A stretch of 64,000 bases of DNA from Pampus argenteus (Eukaryota; Chordata; Actinopteri; Scombriformes; Stromateidae), in assembly GCA_036937835.1 (NCBI GenBank), contig CM072877.1, positions 7,144,501 through 7,208,500 on the forward strand, read 5' to 3'. Position 1 is the first letter of the stretch; every line of letters begins with the position of its first letter. Of the stretch, positions 22,584-34,858 are shown in pieces. A program made the translations under genes and the position numbers. The notes below the pieces were generated by a model. The model worked only from the letters and a program-made list of their open reading frames with translations, searched no databases and had not been told where the DNA came from.

Positions 22584-23814
22584 TCAAACAGCTTCTCCTG
22601 CCACTCCAAGAGAAGGGCATAAGACCTTAGCTGATCCGTGACTGGAGGGGTTCTGTGGTACGGTTGTTCGACTTGCCGAGAAACACCACGCCTTCAGCAG
22701 ACTCTTACTCTGGATTTGTGCGCTTTGAGTCTGACCCACACCACAGACGGATGACGACGACGCCGACAGCACGCTGCAGCAACCCCATGAGGAAACAGTA
22801 ACACGATTCTGCGCCGAGGGGACGGAGGTATTCGATGTTGGGCCTGGACTGGAGGAATGTGCGGTGATGTGTCCCTGGGGTTTGGCAGCGGACGCTCCAG
22901 CTCTCAGGCAGCGACCGCGGAGCACGTTGTGGAAGGCTTTTTTGAACTCCTGGCTGAAGCACGGGTAGATAATGGGGTTAATGCAGCTGTTGAGGTAACC
23001 CAGCCAGAAGGTTATCTTAAATATGGTTTCAGATGGCTTACAGGACGGGAAGATGGATCCTAGAGAACACGGACACAAATAAATACAGGAATGAGAACAC
23101 ACAGATACAGCAATAACATCTCAAATCCAAGTTAGGGGAAAAAAATATGTAGACAGGGGTGTGCACATGCTTTTTCTGGGGCCGTTTTTCATTGTCGGGC
23201 CCCTTAATTCCATTTAACATGCACACAATACTATTTCACACATGGTTTGTGGCAACAATTTGGGGAAGAGCAATGTTTTTATAACTAGCTGTTATGTTGT
23301 TTTGTTTGCATTGTACACATGCATGTGGACGCTTGTGCACAAGGGTAGTGTCATACACGTTCCTGTCAATGGTTTCACACTATCCCACTCACCTACAGGT
23401 GGCGGTAACGTGCCGAAAAACACAGCGATGTGCCAACAAAGACAGGGGAAGAAGAAGACTTGCCAGCAAGCAACAGGTTTAAAAGAAAATGTCTGAAGAT
23501 GTTTTAGGGGTGAGTAAATCTAGTTTTTTGGACCTTACAGAGTCATACAACGCATTTGATGAGGTGAGTAACATTGATTTCAAACAGAAACACCTATTTG
23601 TACACAAGAAAACTTTAATCATGTTATTGAAGTCTCACCTGTTGGTGAAATGCCATTAACTTTAGCTTGGAGTTGATTCGTGTACATGCCCTCTATATGT
23701 GGTTTCAGTTAATTAAAACCATTTTGTGTAGAGAAGGTCACACTCAGAAGTGTATCATTCACTTGATTTAATCATTCATTTGTCACTAAATGTTTTCAGC
23801 CATCTGGCCTTCAT

Positions 23815-23848
<34 letters not shown>

Positions 23849-26800
23849 ACACCGGTACGCAAATGAACAAATAAATCAAGTGAATGATATACTTGTGATT
23901 GCGACCCCCTCTTTACACAAAATGGTTATATAAATCTAGGATAATGCACCAGGTGGTCAGTGGCATCCCACAGGAACATTTTGACATATCAAAATACTGA
24001 AGAATAACTTGTGGGGGAAATCAACCGAAGTGAGATTAATTGATTATTAGATGTGAAAAAAAAGGGAGGCTTCAAAAACAAGATCCAGTTTGTATAAAAC
24101 TGCAGTTATTCTTGATGAGTGTGCTGTACAAATGACCCCTTTACATTGTTCCTTGGCCCATGACTTAAATGTCCACCAAATTTTGCTGAAATCAGCAAGC
24201 ACACAGACGAGCATGCAAACTGAAACCACATTGATAAATTCACAGGCCTGGTTTTCATGTTGCAAAACGTATGTTCTTATGTGAAAGTTTTCTAATACTG
24301 TACAGAAGCGATTTCCAGCATTGCAGCTGCACTGACAGACTGGCGCTTTTCCATCTGAAGAGCTCAGGAAAAATACCAAATGAAAAATTCAGTGGTTTTT
24401 CAAACCCTCAATATGAATCTGAGACTATCATTGCCTCAGTGCTTGAATGAGCGCTGTGCTGTGAGCTGTGAAGGTCTGTCTCAATTGAAATGCATAACTA
24501 TTCTCCGATGACTAGCTGCCTCGGGAGGCTGCGGGGTGACTGAGGATGCCTACTAGCATTACAGCCCATTAAGCCTCATGTTTGTTATCTATAATAGCTT
24601 TCATAGGAGGGCGCAATAGTTTGGTTCATTCAATTTCATCTCACAGTAGAAGCCCATTCTACTCTGTTGTGGTGTTTTATTTGTTCTATTTGGTTGCTTG
24701 TAATTGAATTTCTTGATGTCTCTTATGGGAAACTCCAGCAGCAGAGTTGAAGAACAGTGTGGGACAAGAAAAAAAGGGTCCAGCTTGAAGTTGTGTTCAT
24801 GGAGCAAAAACGCACCATCAGGCACCATTATACAGATGATTTCAGGCCTCAACAGGTTCTGTATCACAATAGCTGTAGCTACAGTACTAAACCACAGGAG
24901 CAGTTAGATCTTCATATTAAATCAGTGTTTTTTTTAACCACATAAATCTACAGATTTTCTGTGTTCACAAACATTGCTAATGCAAAGTAGGGCTGCATGT
25001 AAGGATTATTTTATTTTTAAAAAAATGTTGTTTTGGCCAACCGAGAGTCCAAAACCCCAAAATGTTCCTTTGAGCATGACATGCAGTACATGCAAAGCAG
25101 AACATCCTCTGCTATTTGGAAAGCTTATAAAGCTATACACAAGGCTATAAAGCTATAATCACTTAAGCTCAAGTTGATTCTTTACCTTGGAACTCATAGC
25201 CATAGTTTGACAGCACAGTCTCCGCTAAAGGTCCATTTACTAACTTTTCCTAGAGCTTTCAACATGACCAATAAAGTAAAAGTGCTATAGGTGAAAACAT
25301 AACAGCTACTGAGCTCACATGTTATCAGATCCAGTTGAGCAAACTCCATCCACGGAGGACTGTGCAATGCAGTTGAAAGCTCTGGGGGAAAAAAAACCAA
25401 GCAAGTGGTGGACCTTGAGTCGGGATCGTTTTGTCAAACTACAGTAGTTTAGATTTAGGTATTATGCAGCATTAATCCCTGTAATAATAACACTTGTTAG
25501 TCTATCATGAGAGACAATAGCTTCTAGTGTTCTGTAAAGCAACCCTTTTGTTTACATTTAGATTACATACATTAGGTTTTTCACATTGATAGCAACAAAA
25601 GAAAGATAACACATATTATGGCTTATTATTTGTGTTCTATCCACGTCTCCTCCATCCTATATAATATACGATTACAGTTTGTGTAACCAAACACATCAAT
25701 CTCCCCATCTATGACCCATGAGGTAACTGCTGACAGACTATCACCCTTAAATATAACGCCGGTCCACACTTATCACATCACTTATCACAGTCAAGCTATA
25801 AGAGTTATTCCAGCAAGCAATTAAGATTGTAGATTGGGCTCGGTCTATGATAACATCCCTGCTATCGGCATATGACAGGCTGACAAAACGTGCATCACGT
25901 ATTAAAGATAAGGCCGTGTGGTGTTTCCTGAGCCTCCTTACATTGTTAACTGAAGCTCATATCCACAGAGGAGGTTTGACTACAACAGCGTTATCAACCT
26001 TAATTATTTTATAATTAATCTGTTTCTATTCAACTTTGGTTCTGCCAAAGTTTAATGAACATTTCATGTCTTTTTTTCGTGTGTGAAGTAGCCGTGTATG
26101 AGCAAACGCAACAGAGGAGGCCGCCGGCAACATAGCGCTCATTATGACATCGATTAATTTCCGGATAATTAAAATTCCCTTTCCTGGAGTCAGAGAATAT
26201 ACAAAGTCTTCAGCTGCTGAATCATTTTAAAGCTTTACTTCCATGTGGCAGCAGTTTCTCATGTGTTATCATTGCAGTCAGGTCCACGGGGCGACTGGAA
26301 GCAGCTTCTGAAAGATGAAGTCGTGCAGAAAACCCAGCAGGTCCAACAACACTATTTTTTAAAGGTAAATTGAGGCACTTTTTTTTAAGCCAAACAAAGA
26401 TGTTAGCTCAAAGGGCAGCGATACTGAGAGTGGCTGTGTGTGGTCAGAACGCTCTACTCTACCTATAACCACGGCCACTACATTACATCACCGCAAGTTA
26501 ATTGTGCTAATCGTGAACAGATATTAATATACCTTTTGTAAATGACTAATTTATGCTATGTTAACATATCACAAATATGTTGTAAGACATCTATAAATGA
26601 TCAGTTCATTATGATATATAATTGATTTGTTGATACATTATAAATCACTTTTTAACTTTTGGCTGTAGATTGTTTTCCAACTTAATATTCTACAACAGGC
26701 TTTGCACATGAATACTAAAAGTTCATTTACTAATGTCTTATTAATGACTCTGTAGAGATTGTGTGTTGTTACCAAAACATGATTTTCAACAGGTTATTTT

Positions 26801-27992
26801 AAAAAAAAACTTGTTTTCACTTTTATTTGAAGACATTTAAATCTATTCTGTGTCTCTTACATGAATCAAACAAATGTGACTTCATGTCACTAGCATCTTT
26901 TATTCCAGCAGTCGCATTTTTTAATTTTAATACGTGTTGCAGACATTAAGAGCCTGAATACACTCAAAACAGCAGTGTTGTTAAATGACCTCCTGTGTTT
27001 TTTAATTGTGCCAAGGATTTATCTTCCATATAAATATATAACACATGAAGTGGGGTTATATCAAGTTAAAGAGCACAAGAGATCAGGTACCTACCGATTG
27101 GTAAAACCAGGAAAAATGGCAGCCAGCAGAGAATGAAGCATCCGACAACAATACCAAGCGTCTTGGCAGCCTTCTCTTCTCTTGAGAACTTGAGCAGCTT
27201 TGGGAGAGTAAACATGTTGCGTTTATGCCTCACTGTCCCCTCGTCATCCTCCTGTTTTCCTGTCTGAGCAGCGTTCCCTCTGTGGATCCTCAGCATCACC
27301 CCTTCCGCCTCAACCCCTTCTCCCTTACTGCCCTTGCTAAGCGTTTGTGTCTCTCTTTTTGCCACATTATACACACGGCAGTACATGGCCAGGATGATGG
27401 CCAGAGGTATATAGAAAGATCCCAAAGCTGAGAACAAAGCGTAGCCGGGCTCCTCTGTGATTCGGCACACTGTCTCATCTTCCGGGTCAGGCTCCTTCCA
27501 GCCGAACAGAGGGCCCACAGATATAGCTGCCGAGAGTCCCCAGAGAGCAGCCACTGCAGTCAGACCTCGCCTCCCTGTAGCCATGGCGGGATAGCGCAGA
27601 GGGTAGCTGACAGCCAGGTAGCGGTCGATAGAGATCACACACAGGCTGAGGATGGATGCGGTGCAGCAGAGAACATCCAGGGCTGCCCAGACACTGCAGA
27701 AAAGCCGGCCAAACACCCATCTGCCGAGTGCCTCCGAGGTGGCAGAGAAAGGCAGGACAGCTGAGCTGAGCAGCAGGTCTGCCGCTGCCAGGTTGGCGAT
27801 GAAGTAATGTGTTATAGAGCGCCAGTGGTGGTGGCACAGCACAGACAGGATGACCAAGATGTTGCCAAGGACCCCGAACACTACAAACACCACCAGCACC
27901 ATTCCCAAAACCACTGCCTTGGCTACATCCACCTTTGGGTATGTGGATGAGCTGCAGTTGGGACAGCTCTCTGCGGCAGAGAAAACACTCAT
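22584..27992 (-). CDS. adra1a: Alpha-1A adrenergic receptor, two coding exons
   Basis: Class A Gq-coupled plasma-membrane receptor for noradrenaline and adrenaline. Exon 1 is 27992-27095 (898 nt) and exon 2 is 23059-22584 (476 nt). The GT-AG intron splits the Gly codon of LVLPI-G-SIFP, the conserved alpha-1 position between TM6 and TM7. The product has 457 residues (human 466). Visible features are an N-glycosylation site N12, N44 in TM1, D72 in TM2, C99-C176, amine-binding D106, DRY 123-125, catechol-contact S188 and S192, CWLPFF in TM6, NPIIY in TM7, then QEFKKAF and a cysteine (RGRCL) of the palmitoylation type. D106, S188 and S192 fall at the human ADRA1A positions. [23 protein letters not shown] and SQEFKKAF identify 1A rather than 1B or 1D. 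Unusual: E273 replaces the Lys of the family REKKAAK motif at the base of TM6. Confidence 0.94.
23391..23465. repeat. Possible retroelement fragment
   Basis: CACCTACAGGTGGCGGTAAC followed by a short stretch and GAAGAAGAAGA resembles, from memory, a 3'-end module (GGCGGTAATG..., AAGAAGAAG tail) frequent in fish genomes. The match is short. Confidence 0.3.
23717..23927. repeat. Foldback element with about 66-bp arms around a (TG)n core
   Basis: The left arm (23717-23782) begins AACCATTTTGTGTAGAGAAG. The right arm (23860-23927) read in reverse complement begins AACCATTTTGTGTAAAGAGG. Both continue through TATCATTCACTTGATTTA to TTCATTTG. The arms are imperfect but clearly homologous. The centre holds a motif CATCTGGCCTTCATCA and (TG)n at 23815-23846. 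Confidence 0.85.
25252..25440. repeat. Foldback-type repeat, copy A
   Basis: Inverted 12-mers AGAGCTTTCAAC (25252-25263) and GTTGAAAGCTCT (25372-25383) flank TTGAGCAAACTCCAT. TTTTGTCAAACT follows at 25429-25440. The same three blocks, in the same order, occur at 42965-43034. Confidence 0.6.
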
Positions 27993-28107
27993 ACTCTCAG
28001 CAGCTTTTGGGTGTATTAGGTTGTTAAATGTCTTGTGGATTAATTACGCGCCGCATCTGTTTTCCTTAACTACTAAAAGTGCCACCCTCTGCCTCTTTCT
28101 GCTCCTC
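27993..28107 (-). other. adra1a: Possible 5' UTR part of adra1a coding exon 1
   Basis: On the gene strand, TTATCCCCTGTGTTAG is a good splice acceptor that would start an exon at 28107, 115 bases before the ATG. It would pair with the donor near 30885. This is prediction only. Confidence 0.35.
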
Positions 28108-30885
28108 CTAACACAGGGGATAAAAGATGCAGCGGCTCTTGCCAACGCCGATCACGTGGCGTCGGCCAGGATTTCTTGGCAGAAAGTCATCGTAAGAAAG
28201 AAAAATTCCTCCACAGTTTATCTTTTTTTTTTTGGTCCAGAAGAGCTTAATAGAAAATACAAATATTTAGATTTTAAGTGACAGTCACTGATGGATTTGG
28301 GACATCATGTTCAGTCATGCTGAAAGGATTTTTTTTCCTAAAGGAATCCTGTTCAAACAAGAGAAGAGATAAAATATATTTAACAGCACATAAATAATCT
28401 TTTTGACTTTTTAAAAATACAGGTTCACTAATATGCAAGTGTTCTTCTTTCTTTGGCAGTGTAAGAAAAAAAAATCTAAAGTTAACACATGAAACAGAAC
28501 ACATTAAAAAAAAAAAGTCATTACACAGCAGCGAGTTATAATCAAAGGGTAAAAATATCACTCAGTCTGACAGTCTATATTCACTATTTGCAAATTTCTT
28601 CTCCCTTCATTACAGCTGCATTACAGAAAACAGGACTCACGCTTGAGTGAAGTAAGTGCTTTTCACGATTCCCTTTTCATCCAAAAAAAAAGACATCATA
28701 GCCTGCTTCGCCTCGCTAAACTAAGAACTCTTATTGGACGCCCTTCTGCCTCATGTTTTATTCATGCGTGTGTTTGTGCAGTATGGAAGGGGCAGGATAA
28801 CGGCAGCGATGTGACTGAATGATGAAGTGGCGAAGATGTGTTAAATGACCTTTCAGTGAGTTCCACTGTTGACTGCCTGCTAACCCTTTACGCCCTTGTA
28901 AGCTCTTGTGAGTCATTTCCTTCATCTTTTATAGTGGAGCGGGATTATCAGAGGAAATATAAATATTATTGAGCAGATTGTGATTTGACAAATATGGAGG
29001 GAGATGCCAAAAAAAAAACAAAAAAAAAACCCCAAAACATTTTAACAGAGGAGGAATGATCATGTCACCCAGATATGAAACTGAAATGAGAAAATGTCCT
29101 AATAGACTTGGTCTATATGTAGAGCAGTGTGAGTGTATAAAGAAAAATAAATTATCAATAAATTATTGATGGGTGTATGTATTATATAGGAAAAACATCA
29201 TTTGAATCAATGCAGCAAGCAAGCTTCTAAAACATGAGGATTTGCTGTTTTTGTCTGCTTTATATTATATATATGAGTGGAAGACGTCAGCTGGAAGATG
29301 GACTATTCTCTGATATTTAAATGATGAATTGAATAAAATAAGAGAAATAATTATAGATAATTCTAACCATCACATTGCATCTGTCTCTCATTATGCAGAT
29401 AATATTTGATCACACTGAAATCTACAGCTGAAATCCTAAACTGTAGTTGCATTAGTGGATCTCACAGAGAGTCACTTTGCACCTGGAGAAACTTTAAGCC
29501 TCCTCAGTCTGAGTGGCCAGCACAGAATTGATGGAAACAAGTCAGCCAATTAAATCTATGATTGGAATCATAATTAGTTTTAGATTTTGTTATAGGAGAG
29601 AGTATATTAGATGGCTTAATGTAGCCTGGCCATGGACACATTGAATCAGAGCAGCAGTTCACAGGCAGAGAACTACATTACCATGCAGCACTGTCGTGCA
29701 ACAGCGTTAACATCAGCTTTTCTGACACCGTTTCATCTAAATCCAGCGCTTGTCTTTTTCCATCTGCATCGTCTTACACAGCATTCATCATGTTAACATT
29801 AAGGTTGTAGAAAAACAATGAGCTTGAGCACTTTTTCCAGCATCCTTGCAATGTGAGCTGAATAACCTGCAACACCTGTAACGTCTCAGTTAGAGACTAC
29901 ATGGCACTGTGAACTCTAAATATTTCTCCACAACACCACCACTGTGACAAATTCCCAGACGTTAAATGTGCTTGTTGGAGGACGTAACTTTCCTTCAGGT
30001 TATGCTGTTTAATCAAACAAATGAAATCCAACATGCTTTTTCAAGTGCACACATAAATCTCTCCTCCACATGGTAATACATTGTGCTGCCAGTCAGACCA
30101 CAGCACAGTTCATTTGTTTGTGCAAACATTGTCGTATAACAGTTTCTGTCAGGTCTGTCTGGAGCGCTGCACTACCGTGATGAATTACTTTATATTTGAG
30201 GTCCATTTCTAAGATGATGTACTCTCTGAGGGGAGCGGCCGGTTGCCTGAAGTTCATAATTCCATCCGTTCATGACATTAATCATTATGTTTGAGCATTA
30301 GCTGCACTCTGCCCTTCAGGAAGGGACAATAAGTGTTTTGCTTTGTGCTTTCATCCACGTGTTATTATAGTGTTTATTCCCAGGTGGCAGATGTATCTCA
30401 CAAGATGATTTATTTTTCCTCAAACCGTGAGCCTTTCCTGTCTGCTAATACTATAATCATTCATCCTTGTCATTATATTCATAAAATATGTATATTTTAA
30501 TTCTATTTCGTACTTGCCTACCTGTTGAGAGGAAAATCTTCTGAATATAAATCTAAATGAGGATGCACAGGGGAGTTATAAGAAATATTTATCTTTACTA
30601 TGATCATGTTTGAGTAGTTTTAAAGTAGGTGTGGAATCAACAAACACTGAACATTAGGTTGCATTAATTAACATAACGGACTGATGGTGAAAAAATAAAG
30701 CAGTTTGTGTGCTAATCACTGGACTATTAAAAAAACAAAAACAACATTCACCACGTCCTCCACCAGATTAAAAGTAATCAAAATATTCATAATCATCCAT
30801 TATGGTAATAAGGAGTCACTCAGACAGTGAAGTAAGCTGTAAGATGAAAGGGGAAAGAGAAAAACAAAAAAACAAAAGTCCTTAC

Positions 30886-31139
30886 CTTCTTCAGAGCGCT
30901 CTCACTGGACCAGCTTTAATAAATAAAAACAGTTTAATTCTCTCTGAAGGCAGTCATGTGTTATTCTGTCCGCCGCAGACAGCACGGAGAGCAAAGTCCA
31001 CTGATCCCCCTCCTGCCATCTTTCTGCCGCCTGCCTCTGGTGAGAAGGAAAGTCACGGCGGACCACCCCACCTGATCCTACCAGGCCCCGCCCCCTGCAC
31101 GAGCGGCACATACCTTTTTATTTACCGAATGGTCACGTG
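30886..31139 (-). promoter_or_regulatory. adra1a: Candidate adra1a promoter and non-coding first exon
   Basis: On the minus strand, in order: CACGTG E-box (31134-31139), an A/T-rich TATA-like TAAATAAAAAGG (about 31113-31124), GC box GGGGCGGGGCC (31084-31094), about 200 bases of relatively GC-rich sequence, then a strong donor AGAAG|GTAAGG with the exon ending at 30886. Orientation and position fit a 5' exon spliced to the adra1a start exon 2.8 kb away. It could instead belong to another minus-strand transcript. Confidence 0.4.
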
Positions 31140-31427
31140 CTTTGCTAATTTTATTACTGTGTGTCAACCAGTTTACGGTACATTAATAATATTTATAATG
31201 AAATGAAAAAGGAAATAAAGCACACTTAGTTTGTGTTTATTACATCATAAAATGGAAAATAACTGAAACTTATATAAAACCTTAAAAAAAAAAAGTGACA
31301 AAACTAACAAGATTATATTTGGCAGGTGTAGTGTGTACCATGTGTACCATAATTTTTGTTTGTGTGTTAGCATGCTAACGTGCTAAATAGCAAACACAAA
31401 TTAGGCCTACAGCCTGTTTGTCCCTGA

Positions 31428-31479
31428 ATATATATATATATATATGTAGAGAGAGAGAGAGAGAGAGAGCGAGAGAGCG
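31428..31479. repeat. (AT)n followed by (GA)n
   Basis: About nine AT units, then GTA and a GA-rich run with two GC interruptions. Confidence 0.9.
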
Positions 31480-34007
31480 GCATCCCAACATTGTTGGAGG
31501 GCCTGCATTGTCTCCACTGTCTATAGTTACGCCCCGGTCATGCAACGTTCTAGACAAATTAGATTGTTAAAAAATTAGATTTTAAACCCTATTAGTTCCA
31601 AGTCAAGTTTAAAGTTCGACTTCAACATCAAACTGGAAAAATAACATTTTTATGGACCTGTGCAAGGTAAAACACAGACGAGCCTTTCTGTAACTGCTGC
31701 CACACGATTGTTTAAAATATCCTGGTAGCCTTGCATTAAGATGTCCCTTCTTTTAAAGATTAGACTAAGCGGCCGCGGCCAAAGCATGAAAACCAGCTCC
31801 AGAGAGATATCATATTTACTGAGGCAGACCCTAAAAAAGGGTTGGGTAGGGTCCAGTACATCAATAATACCTCAAAGATGACAAATAGGCTATTTCTTTT
31901 CTCAGGTTATTGTTTCAGGCTTAGTTATTTATGGCTTCTGCACCAGCTCAGCAACCTGGCCGCAGCAGTCTCAGATGCCACCGAGGGTCTGGGCAGCAGA
32001 GATCACTTTGCTATTTTTTTTTCCTGCCACTTCTATCTCGAACGCCGGGGAGATGCATTCATCTTCAGACGACAGAGTTGTCTCATAAGTCTGCTGCCGC
32101 TGGGTGTATTGATCTAACGTATGGATCTTTCTAGTATTATATTGCAACTTTCAGTACTCATTTTGAGGCTGTCCTTATATAGTCCTTAGACTGGCCTGAT
32201 TGAGTGTCGCTGAGAGAAATAAAGTGTTATTTTGTTTTGAATCTATGTAGGTCGAAATCAGAAAAAAGCTTAAAAAAAGGTTGATGAGTTCTCTCACCTA
32301 TCAGTTAGTTAGCCAGGAGCTGCTGTCAGTCTTGAGCTCATCAACATTATAATTGTGCTGAGACTGTAGACCTCAGTCAGTAAACTGATCCGTTTTCTCT
32401 GAATTTGAGCAGAGTGAACAGAAGCTGCCTGACGTGGATGAGACACAACCAAACCCAGAACAGTTTGCAGATGAATATTTAGTAATGCACCTGGTATGTT
32501 AATGCGCATAGTCTGACCTCCTCACTATTGGATGGTGTAAGAACATGCAATTATTTTGCTCTGCACAGTGCAAGTGCATTTCGTTCCGTTTTAGTGGAGA
32601 GATGTGTTTTATGTCAACTGTAAGCTTTTAAGCCACGGTGTGACCATCTCAACAATGCGTTGCCAAGATGTTCATGTCATGTACATTTTAAATACTAGCC
32701 AGTTAATGTGACTACAGACACTGGGTCATGTTTAGGAAATCGGTCCTAAATCGGTCCAGAATCACACCAAGGCGTGTAATACACACATCGATCCACTACT
32801 GGCAGGAAAAGTGCACGTTTCAAATGTACTGTTTCTGTAGTAATTATGACCCAGGAAAGTGACACCATTCAAATGACATCAGTATAACAGTATGACATCA
32901 TAATAATAATAATCAAACATAATTATTTTTTTTATTCCTGGGATTAAAAACAACTATTGTTTGAACAATAAATCATGGTATATTGTGGAAAAGTTGTGTG
33001 ACTTCTGATGGATTTGTGCCATCAGTCAGAACCTGGCTGTGTGCACACGCTCAATATTGGAAACTGGAAAGAACAAATGAACCTGCTGCATTACCTCCCA
33101 CAACAAAGACAGAAATGTCACAAAGCGCTGCGGTGTCCGTTTAAGTCCTTAACTTTAAAACAAAACACAGTGCTCTCAAAAAACACCCGTGTCAGGTTGG
33201 CCTGTGTGAAGATCTATGAGGAACGAACACTGAGACTTCAGACATTAAACTGATTACATTTTGGGGGAAAACCTTCTCTCTCCTTTGCCAGGGGAATGCA
33301 AAACACAGCCTCCACTTGGCAGCGAGAAATACATTTCATTTTTATCAGCTTCACTTGGTTAAATACTAAATTATTCATAAGGAGGTAAAGGCTTGCCCTC
33401 ATGAGATTAGCACGCCTAATTGTTCATCCAGTTTGCTGCTTGAATGCAGGAGAGAGGCTGGCTGAATACCAGCATGACTTGATGATTTCTTTAATGAGAA
33501 AAAGAGACATGACATTCAGAAAGTATTTACACAACTCTTTTAACTTTTAATATACTCGGCTAAGCAATGATGGCGACTTCCAACTTTGCGGGTTGGGTAA
33601 GGTAAATGGTAAAATGAAGAGGGCTGCTGACGTTTACTCCTCCCAGCGTCCTGGCAAGACTAGACAGACGAGACCTCATAGTCCAGAACACTTTAAAAAA
33701 AAATCTATCTCTTTAATCATGTTCTTTTCAATCAGTAGTTGATGTACCAATAACTTCAATGATTTAACTGTAATCTGTAATTAATTAACTGGCTGAGCTA
33801 TGTGTTGAACTACTGTATGTTTTCAAGCCCCAGCGGAGACACACTCTTTATATAAGCAAAGATATCATGAATCTCTGCATTCATTCAATAATTACTCCTG
33901 TTCATACATTCGATGATCCTTTGTATAATGTATTTACAGTCTAAAGTGATGGAAGGCAAAAAATCCACGAGCCTCCTTCTGTGCAAAAATGGGTTTAAAG
34001 GTTTTTT

Positions 34008-34092
34008 CTGAGGCTCTTATAAATAGCTTCAGGTCAACTTTTAAATACATTTTTGCACTTAATGACTGTGTGTACACTCATTGTGAAGATTC
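34008..34092. repeat. Interspersed repeat fragment (family also at 62.6 kb)
   Basis: GAGGCTCTTATAAATAGCTT, then CAACTTTTAAATACATTTTT and GCACTTAATGACTGTGTG. The reverse complement of 62641-62710 carries the same blocks (AAGCCTCATACAGATAAACA, TTTAAATGCACTTTTGCAC, GTGTGTGGACACAC). I recall the order as a common fish repeat. Confidence 0.5.
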
Positions 34093-34559
34093 AGCTTGTT
34101 TCTATACATATTTACTGGTATCCTGGTTGTAGCTGACTCACAGAGCTCTTGGTTAACTGATCCTAGGCCTTTTCTGTTTTCTGTGAGTCAGTCTTCAGAA
34201 GCTCAGTGCACAAGGCTTTGGAAAAAAAAAAAAAAGGGAGCAATATTTCCAGTTTCATTACTGTCTGCAGGGGCTGGATATTTGCTTGCCACACTCAATC
34301 AAAAAACTTTCCAAAAGGTTTGCATACTTATAATTAAATTCTGCCTTTTTTTTGGCAAAATGTAATGTGAAAGCGGTTCCTCATACCAAACCGAACGGAG
34401 AATTATTATGCAACTCTAGTGAGCTTTTTAAGTGTCTTTTAGCACATTGTTTTGGTTTTAAGGCTAATTTACTATACGGTTCATTTTCAGTGCTCTCTTG
34501 AAGCCAGCTACTGCTCCAGTTCTGATAAATCCACTTTACCTGCCCGGCATCCAAATACC

Positions 34560-34858
34560 AGAATAAGAAAGTTAGCGACCGACTGGTGAAGAAAGTAGAA
34601 CATCGAGCAGCGGCGGAGAGATTTCCCAGGAGTTACTGGAGACTGAACCAAAGCTCAAATTTCCTGGGAAATTAAATATTGGACTAACATTCATCAGGTG
34701 GACAGAATAGCAACTCCAAGTGAATGTTTTCTCTTAACTTCTCTTATCTTAATCTATCCATAAGGTGATAACAAGTCCGTGTTGTGTTTTCGTCCGTCAG
34801 GTTATTGTGAAGTTCTTCTGCCCCCTTGTGACCAAAACTCAACTAATGCAGCTTTAAT
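34560..34858. repeat. Probable interspersed repeat copy
   Basis: Contains AGTTAGCGACCGACTGGTGA, ATATTGGACTAACATTCATC followed by AGGTGGACAGAA, and ends CTTCTGCCCCCTTGTGACCA followed by ACTAATGCAGCTTTA. This order matches a fish repeat known to me from memory, and the end is shared with 21393-21437. Confidence 0.5.

Larger units (their letters stand above)
23060..27094 (-). other. adra1a: adra1a intron 1
   Basis: A 4.0-kb intron with donor GTAGGT at 27094 and acceptor CTCTAG at 23060 on the gene strand. It contains repeat-derived DNA (23391-23465, 23717-23927, 25252-25440), but no other gene is supported. Confidence 0.85.

Noticed and set aside
28141..28168. CACGTG within a GC-rich, weakly palindromic stretch upstream of adra1a
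   Set aside because: Outward base pairing from the core fails, and the site may lie in an intron. A lone E-box is not enough for a call.
27850..28281. 143-codon plus-strand ORF over the adra1a start
   Set aside because: Its first part is the antisense shadow of the receptor exon.
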